A DNA stretch of 64,000 nucleotides, from assembly GCF_003597395.2 (NCBI RefSeq), contig NC_133774.1, forward strand, positions 50,320,680 to 50,384,679, read 5' to 3'. Below the pieces are notes generated by a model, which worked only from the letters and a program-made list of their open reading frames with translations, was not told where the DNA came from and searched no databases. Position 1 is the stretch's first letter; each line of letters opens with the position of its first letter. This document shows positions 48,701-57,700 of this stretch, in pieces. This stretch comes from Chelonoidis abingdonii (lineage: Eukaryota > Chordata > Testudines > Testudinidae). Made by a program: the position numbers and the translations under genes.

Positions 48701-51700
48701 ACCTTGCACTTATTTCGTGTACTAGTCATTCTGTTCATCAGGAAGCTGAAAGTACGACTCACTTTATATTTTTCTGACTCAGATTTTGTAGGTATAATAT
48801 ACTTATCCCATTCCTCCTCCTGAATCCTAAAATGTAAATCAGTGAACACAGTTCATTACACTGGACAGAACATCTTAAAACAGAGCAGCACCTGGCTGAT
48901 ATTCTGCTTCAAATGCTTTTAACAATCACAGGATGTATTTAGTTGGTGTTGGTCCTGCTTTGAGCAGGGTATTGAACTAGATGACCTCCTGAGGTCTCTT
49001 CCAACCCTAATATTCTATGATTCTATTCAGGTTTAAACCATAAAAAAAGGTCAACATCAAACCAAAAAGTGACATTAGTCCCTGAATAACACTAATTATG
49101 AACACATGCATGGGTACTGTACATAATGCGAACTATACTACAAGTTTGCCATAATTATACTGTTATCAAACCTCTCAGTATGCATATTCCCATATTTTGC
49201 ATGTTCCTTTGGGTAGCATACAGTAACAGTAGATGCAGCACAACTACATTTAAGGGTTGTAGGGAAAAATGCATGACACTATAGTCAACAAACAGTAAGT
49301 GGTTATGGAAGTAAAGACTATTGCACAAACAGAGACAGTTAAGGTTGTGTATGCCAAATGGACTTAAGAAAGGCCGAACACTAAAGTCGCACAGTCAGAC
49401 AACAAATGTGTTGCAAATAACGTTTTTATAGATTATATCCAACTCTCACACTAGTATGGAGCATAACAATAACCTAGAGAAGCATTCTGAACTTCATTAA
49501 TAAAAAGGCACCAAAATAGAACATGATCTATTGGTCTCCTTGAGTCCGCTACTTTTGAATTACGATGATCATTACAAAGATGTGTGCTACTAGTGTTTAA
49601 CTAGCAGCATTAACATGTAAATAATGGTAGATGGATAAAAATTACACTGCAGAAATTCATCTGTGGCAAGTGTCAATACCTTTTTTCCTTCAACTGCTCT
49701 GGCAAGCTGTATGCTCGTTGTTCTACAAAACACAAAAATGAAAACTAACGTGGTTATATTGGGATATTTATTTGTTTGAAACACATAACCTCCACCAGGA
49801 TGTAAGCTCAGTCATTATATTCTGGCATGTTGGTTGGAAATTTAGAAAGCAAAAATTATTAGAAGAAGTATTGCCCAGGATAATACAAATCGTTTATTAA
49901 ACAGGTTGTATTTGACAGAGTTTGCTTCGATCTGGGTTAACATCAGAGAATGCCAGTCTTTGAAAACTGACGAATTGCTTTTAAGAAGTAAAGAAAATTA
50001 ATATTGATCTTTTTCTGAGCAACTTGGTTTTTTTTTTAATGGTCCAATCTTTCATTTTGCGTTTTAGCGATTCTTTGTAAAGCGCATACATGATTCTTTT
50101 CTATTATTTCCAAGACCAGATGTTATTTAGTTTTGTAGAGATTATCTGCAAACATATGCCTAACTTTAAGTACATACATAGCCCCAACGACTTAAATGGG
50201 ACTATTCCCATGCTTGAAGTTAGGTCCATGCTTAAAGTTAGGTACCTTCTTGAATAAGGGCCCATATGAGAAAATACCCGGCAGTTCAGCAAGTAAGATA
50301 GTATATTTTATCATGTACACAATGAGAATCAAATCACATTTCAGTTAGCTGTCAGACCAAAGATGTGCAACAAGATGCTCTTCTGAAGAAATAAAGGCCA
50401 TGTTCCCACATAAAAATGAAGATAGCCATTGCAGTACTTACTACAGGGATGGAGCAGAGACATTGATTTAGAAAGTGAAATAGCCTGGAGAAGGGATCGA
50501 CCACTGTTGATGAACACACCATCTACACAGCAGGAACAAATTCTTTATAGTTACATACTAGAAATATCCTCCTTTAAACACGTATGTAGCCATTTTATTC
50601 CTATGTGTATTAAAAACTTTGGTTATTGATATGGCAGTAGGCAGCGCATTTCCTACTTTTAGATTGTACCTCAAGATGCAAGAACGAAACTCTCTTATTA
50701 TGGGCTAATCCTTCTGAACTCAAAAATGCAAATCAGCAAACTCAGACTGGATTTTAATTTACAAGATCAGATTTTACAAGACCCTCATTTATGGCCCAAT
50801 CCTAAACAAGATGTCAAAGCAGTGGAGCCATGTGAGTTCCCAGCTGCTGAGAAGTTGCACCTGGAAATCTCTGCTTCCTCTGCTTGCTGCAGAGTAGTTC
50901 CATGTAGCAGCACTGTCCATGCCAACATGTTGCAGTGGGAGATGAGAGGCTGAGACAGAAACAATGGGGCAGGAGGACTAGCAATGTGCTCAGCAGATCC
51001 CTGATGACTAAGACTCTGATTTTGTCAAGGATATTTTTAGTAAAAATAACAGATGGTCACAGGCAATAAACAGAAATCCAGGGAAGCCTGTGACCTGTCT
51101 GCTGCAGGGTTCCCATCCCTCCCTTGCCGGCTGCTGCAGCAGCTGTATTGCTGGGGGTCTGGAGGGGGGGAGCCGTGCCACAGCTGGGCACCTGCTGGGA
51201 GCCCAGATGCTCATGGGGAGTTGGAGCTCTGCGGTCCCCCTGCTGCCCAGCAGCTAGGAGCTACCCGGGGCCTCCATCAGCAGTGGCTGAGAGCTGTGGG
51301 GCTGCCTGTTGACAGCAGTCCAGCCCTGGGGCAGAAAATGTCACAGAGGTTTCTGGAAGTCACAGATTCAGTGACCTCCATGACATAATTGTACCCCTAC
51401 TGATGACCCAAATGCATTGGCCGAATTGCCCCATGCTTGAAGAACACAATGACTGCAGACACTTCCACAGCCTTGATGGGCTACAAAGTGACTATTTGTG
51501 TTCCATAGCTTGGGAAAAAGGATGATTCTAGCTCTCCCAAGCCCCAGGTAAACTAGTTTACTCTGACTTTATATAGGAGGTCAGGGTTTAGGCCTGATTA
51601 GGGCAAAGCTCTTTGACCATGTGCTTCACTTTACGCATTCGCTGCAGTCCCACTGACATTACTCTGACTTTATATAGGAGGTCAGGGTTTAGGCCTGATT

Positions 51701-54700
51701 AGGGCAAAGCTCTTTAACCATGTGCTTCACTTTACGCATTCGCTGCAGTCCCACTGACATTACCAGGACTTAAACACATGCTTAAGTGCTTTCCTGAATT
51801 GAGGGCTTTAGATCTTATGAGACATACACCCTTGTTCCTCGTTTGCTTTTTTAGACTTCTCAGGTAATCTGCAGGATGAAAAATTGCTAAAAATAAAGTT
51901 ATATTTAAAAAAAAATCAATACAAATACTTGTAAACACCCCAGATGTTGCAGATAGTGCACAAAAGAGTTCTGAGTAGAAACAAAGCTTTAATGTGGATT
52001 TGAGGGACAAAAAAACAATAAATTTGAAAACATGTTCACCTACATTTTAACCAAGATTGTTGCTGCTGTTTTTTGCATTCTGCATTCTGCTACTAAGCAT
52101 CATCTGAAAAGTACCCCAGTCCTGCAAAGGTTTAAACATGTGTTTAACTTTGAAATCAACGGTACTTCAAGTTAAACCTGTGAGTAAGTCTTCCCAGGAT
52201 ACAGGCCTAAATAAAATAAAGAAGCTTCTGGAGCCAATTCAGGATAACACTGCAAAGTTGCCCAGAGGATTCAGGGGGCCTGGGGTCTTTGGCGGTGGGG
52301 GGGGCCCCGCTTCGGCGGTAATTCAGGGGCGGGGAGTCCTTCTGCTCTGGGACCCACCGCCGAAGTGCCCCTAAGACCCGTGGTGGAGGCCCCCCAACGC
52401 CGAATTCCGCCAAAACAGGACCTGTCACTGAAGACCCAGAGCAGAAGAAGCTCCAAGGGCCTGGGCCCCACGAGAATTTTCCGGAGCCCCCAGAGCGAGT
52501 GAAGAACCCTGCTCCAGGGCCCCCGAAAAACTCTCATGGGGGCTCCTGCGGGGCCCAAGGCCTGGGGCAAATTGCCCCACCTGCTCCCCACGGGCAACCC
52601 TGTAACACTTATGCATACGCCTCACTTTAAGCACATACTTAAAGTTATGCTTAAGTGCTGTCTTTGCACCTTGAAGTCTTTAAACCATGATTTGAGGACT
52701 TCAATAGGGGGTTATTACAGGAGTGAGTGGGTGAGATTCTGTGGCCTGCATTGTGCAGGAGGTCAGACAAGATGATCATAATGGTTCCTTCTACCCTTAA
52801 AGTCTATGACTCTAATAAGGATGTTTTACCTAAATGATGCAGCACATATTAGAAAAAAAAATACACAACCATTTCCAGCCCATATTTTCTCATGCTTACA
52901 GCTTGAAGTAAGAATTCCTTTTGGAAGAAAATAAGGTTTGTTCTTATTCCAAAAGTAAACAAAGAAAATGAATTCTATTGAAAATGAACTGTTTTTCAGA
53001 GATGTGATCATGAATAAGTCTGAGTACATATCTCACACTTTATATCATTTTATGGATTTCTAATGTAGCATGTTACATAGCTTTCTCCAAAGAAGGCTTG
53101 GGTTGTTTGCTAAACTTAAAAACAAACAAGCAAATGAACAAAAAACCCTTAAATAGAAGGCTGCTAGAAACAGTTTTTAACATCTTGCAGGCAGCACATA
53201 AGCAGAACAGTCAATTATGTAACACGGGGCTATGTTATAAGGTTTTTACAAGTTTTCATCAGTTCTCAAGGATGGGAAAACACCTATTAACTTTAATATA
53301 AATCTGTCTGAATTAGGACTGAATTGGAGCAGAGAATCAGATTATCCCTACCATGATAAAACATGCAGAATAAAAACAGAGGGAAGGCAGGTTTGTGAGA
53401 ATCCCCTCACAATAAATTCACACATCATCCCATGAAGAGGGTGGTGTTTGCTCCCCTACCTGTGGAAAAGGCTCCCAGCTTACACACAAACCTCACAGAT
53501 TCCCAAGGATCTGCAGGATACAGGGAACTTGTGCACAGAGGGCCTGTGCCTCTGCACCAAGTTTGGCCTCTCTGCTGGACTCTGGAAAAGAAAATTGTGT
53601 CCTAGGCTGCCTTATCTTTTCTGACTACACTCTGCAGGGCTGGAGCAGGGGCAACGTGCATCTCCCTCCTAGCCACAACTCCAGATCGCCCAGTTCTCCC
53701 TTGCAGCTTTGTCTCTATGCCCTCCCACACTGCAGACTCTAAACCTACAGAGTGCCCTTTGAAGGGTCAGGAGGGATGATATGGAGGCAGCTAAGCCCCA
53801 CTTCCACATGGGCTGATGGAGAGCTGCACACTTAGGGGACCACTTTTCACATGGATACCAGGGAGACAATCCAGACCTGCGTAAAGAAGTGAGCATTTGG
53901 CCTGTAGTAAGCATGGAGTTTGTGGCATTCCATACACACAAATGGAGTAGAATTAATGCTCACCTTCATTTGAATCACACACTGTGAAGTCACGTGCAAA
54001 GCGAGATTTCCCTAATAAAACTTTGGGTGAAGAACATGAATAAGAGCGTGACCGGATTCCAGAAAGTAACGATTCCTAGAAGAAATAAAAATGAAGGGGA
54101 AAAGCACACTAATGTTAAGGAAAGGCAATTGGTGTTACAGGAAAGTGTGTGTGCGCAAATTAGAGCAAGAAAAATCCTAAATTATTTCAATTTGATGGGG
54201 ACCAAAGTTTGACCAGTACTGTTTTTCTACTATATCAGACGGCCAGTTATCTCCCTTACCTTTTTCTGACGGTACTTGAACATGGCATTTTCACAGCAGA
54301 ACAAACCAGTGTTCCATCTAGCCCAGTAGTCTGTCTCCAGCCATGATCTGGATATTCCAGAGGAAGGAATTAACGTCTCTCTCCCCTTTCCCTTATGTTT
54401 ATCTAACTGTGCCTGGATACCATGAGTGGAAATCTCCTACCCCAGCTAGTGATCCGTTATTGATATGCCTTGAAAGCAAAGTCACAATTACCTGTGCAAA
54501 GCCCATTTCTTTTGAGAATTTAAATCAAACTAACATCATCTGATTTTTGTGGTTCATTAAATACTTGGGACTTGCATTAAAAAAAAAACCCTATATTTTC
54601 ACTACTATGCAGATGTTATTGACATGATAAGTGCACAGGTGGCTTCACAGATAAAACAATATTATGTTTGTTTCAGTTCCAGATCTGAAGTCAACTTTAA

Positions 54701-57700
54701 AGGCTCTGAAAGAAACAATAATGATGGTCTGCACTCTATCAAATGGAAGCTTGCATCATGACACCAACAATGAGTCTATGCAGTATAAAGTGCAGTCGTT
54801 TCTCCAAAGAGGACACTATGTGACTGAGTCACTGTTGCATGAAAACTGAACTACTTTTCACCCCTACTGAGGATGATCATTTGAAATCATTGGCACAGAT
54901 AGCACTGACATTGCCTTACAAATGCATTGCTCACAATGTACCTGACCTAGAAATACTAACGGGAATTTCCATCGTGCACTTGCAGCAAAGAGCGTTCCAT
55001 GTTGCAAAAAACTTTGCTGAAGCAGCCTTGAGTTCCAAAATATTGTGAACACAGTATGTTGATTTGCAGGATAAATACTACTGAGCAGGTTGGAAAACCT
55101 CTGGGGGGAAAAGCATTTATGTTTCAACTGAGAATTTTGTTAAACTCCTTGATAGAAAGAAACCAGTGTTTTTTAAAAATAGCTCTCTTGCATTTAGGTT
55201 TGGTAGTTGAAAGTTTTTTCCTCTGGTATAATCTTTCCTCCTCCCCTTACATGAAAATCAGGTAAAACCCAGTGGCAGCCAGGACTTTTTATCTGTTTGA
55301 AAAAATAAAAATATATCTCATGTCTCTGAATAAAAGAGAGAAGAACTCTGTGTATGTGTTTGATGTTTCCAGAAATAGCCAAAGGTTCAATGAAGTTACA
55401 GTAGCCAGAATATCTGTGGGAAGCATTACTGGAAAAAGGAGCTTGTACTAGTCAGCGTATAAAATTCAGCCAACTCCATGACTGTCCTTTTTAAAAATAC
55501 TTGTTTGCAAAGACACTAACCTTCCTCTTGTGCCATAGAGAATACAAAATTTTCCTCTCTGTTATACCAGTGTAAATTGGGAAAAGCTTTGTTGACTTCT
55601 ATGGAGTTAATCTGAATTTATACTAATTTAACTGAGAGGTGAATGTGGCCCTTCAAATACAAATTCTTATATATTTTCAACAACTTAGCTGAAAGCAAAA
55701 TAAACAAAACCAAAATGATATCCAAATACCTTTGATTGCAGATTGTTAGAGTCCATCTTGTGAATGCTATAATCCAGATCAGTGCTTGTCTCAGAAGAAT
55801 CTAATTCATGCCTGCTGCCAGCCAAGGTCACTGAAGAATTGAGGGAAGGGTAGCGAATATGGGATCTGTCAGAAATCCCTTCACTTCCACTGTCTACTTC
55901 AAGGTCATCAAGACTAGAACTAAAGCATACAACAAAATGTATGGAATGTAAAGCAATCTAATTACCAACCTTTCAAACTTAATACAACAAGCAAAGAAAA
56001 CAGTCTAGTAAATGGTGCTTGGATTAGTCATGCTCTAGTCCTCTCTCAGCTCTGTGGTCTCCGCTTATCATGCCCATGGCTTTATTCCAGTTGCATCTTG
56101 TCTATACTTTAAAACATGGTCATGTTGTAATCAGGCCCAGATACAAGAGGCTCAGAACCAGGGGTCCTTACCTGAATGCATTTGCAGAGTAAACAGAGTC
56201 TTCGATATCTGTTCCTTTTTCGCTTCTGAATTTCAAAGTCAAGTTTAAGCGAGAAGTTGCATGATAAGAGAAAGTGCGAACAGCCTATATAATGTGGCAA
56301 TTCTCAGATTATTTTCTCCAACATATGGGAATGAATGGAAGGTGGAAGGAAAAATCCACCAGGATATATACATAAAGCAGAGATATGCTGGAGCAGTTTC
56401 CTAGAAGCCACTTTTTGAGTAAGTCAGATTTTAAGGTGTATAAATTATTCCTTTTTTTTAAAGATAGAAAAATGAAGGATTACGACAAAGCTTATAAACC
56501 CCAATCCTCATGAAATCAAAAATGAAAACAATTAGAGAATGTTTGATTTGCAGATGGTCTTGAATATAACATTACAATGAGATCTCCTAGCAGTATCAAC
56601 ACCACAGGGGTGTTTCTCTGTAATCTTTTTGTCCTTTTATCTGTATACATAAACTCATGGTTTCTTTATTAATGTGACTGAAGTGAATGGCTGACTGCTT
56701 GCAATAACATTCCAATCTTCCAGGACAAAACGTTTAGAATTTGCATGGTATTTCTCAGTAACTACAGATCCAAGCTGGGAATAGTAGCATTGTAACTCCT
56801 TCACACAGCATTAAAATTCACCTAATTAAAAGATTTATTTTTCAACACAGTCCAAAGCTGTTTTATCATTGGACTTCTGGATGTTATCCATCTCCACGTT
56901 TGCCATGAATGTGCCATGTGATATTGGAAAAACAAGTTACTTAGGCTCTGTGTGTATTAGTTTCCTCATTTGTGAAATGGGGATAACCATACTTACCTAT
57001 GGCCCTGTCTACATGAGAAAAACATCATCACTGAAACCATGATGATGAAGTTACACCATGCAAATACTTTATGTAGACACACTGCACCCATGTGAAGCAG
57101 AACGTAGTCTATCCTGGCTTATTACAGTATCTTGCACTAGGAGTTGCATGGGCACAAATTTCTGCAATATAGATAGGACCTACACAAAGGTGTTGAAGAT
57201 TTATTAATGTTTGCCAAGCACTCTGAGGTCCTTGAATGAGGATATTATTTAACTGCAAATTTATATTATTTTACTGTAGTATTACTTCATACCTGATCTG
57301 GTCCTGTAATCTGTACTCAGGAAAAACTCTTGATGAATGTTTTAGGGAGGGATAATTTTGAAGCAGACATTAAAATAGAGGACAAATCCTGCGCTGCAGC
57401 TGGGGAACACCAAGCACAGCTCAGAAAGAATGTGATGCGTGTGGTGCATCTTTGTGTTCCCAATCCTGGAGCAGGTCCTATTCCCACCATAACATAGAGC
57501 TGCTTGTAGGCGAATCCTCCAGTGGCTGCACCTGTTGAGTTTAGGGCTGCTTTTTACCAGCGGAGCAGCACAAAGCAGGCTGAACACACCAGAGATTTGG
57601 GTTCATGGTATTACTGGCAATCTGAAAAAGTCATATGCATTCAGGAATGCACAATTCCTTTAGTGTCTGTTTGGAACAGGCCCTTAGTGGAGAATAACAA

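Noticed and set aside
51001..51405. Coding frames of 68-111 codons on both strands
   Set aside because: They fall in the GC-rich core of a repeat-like element and have no motif.
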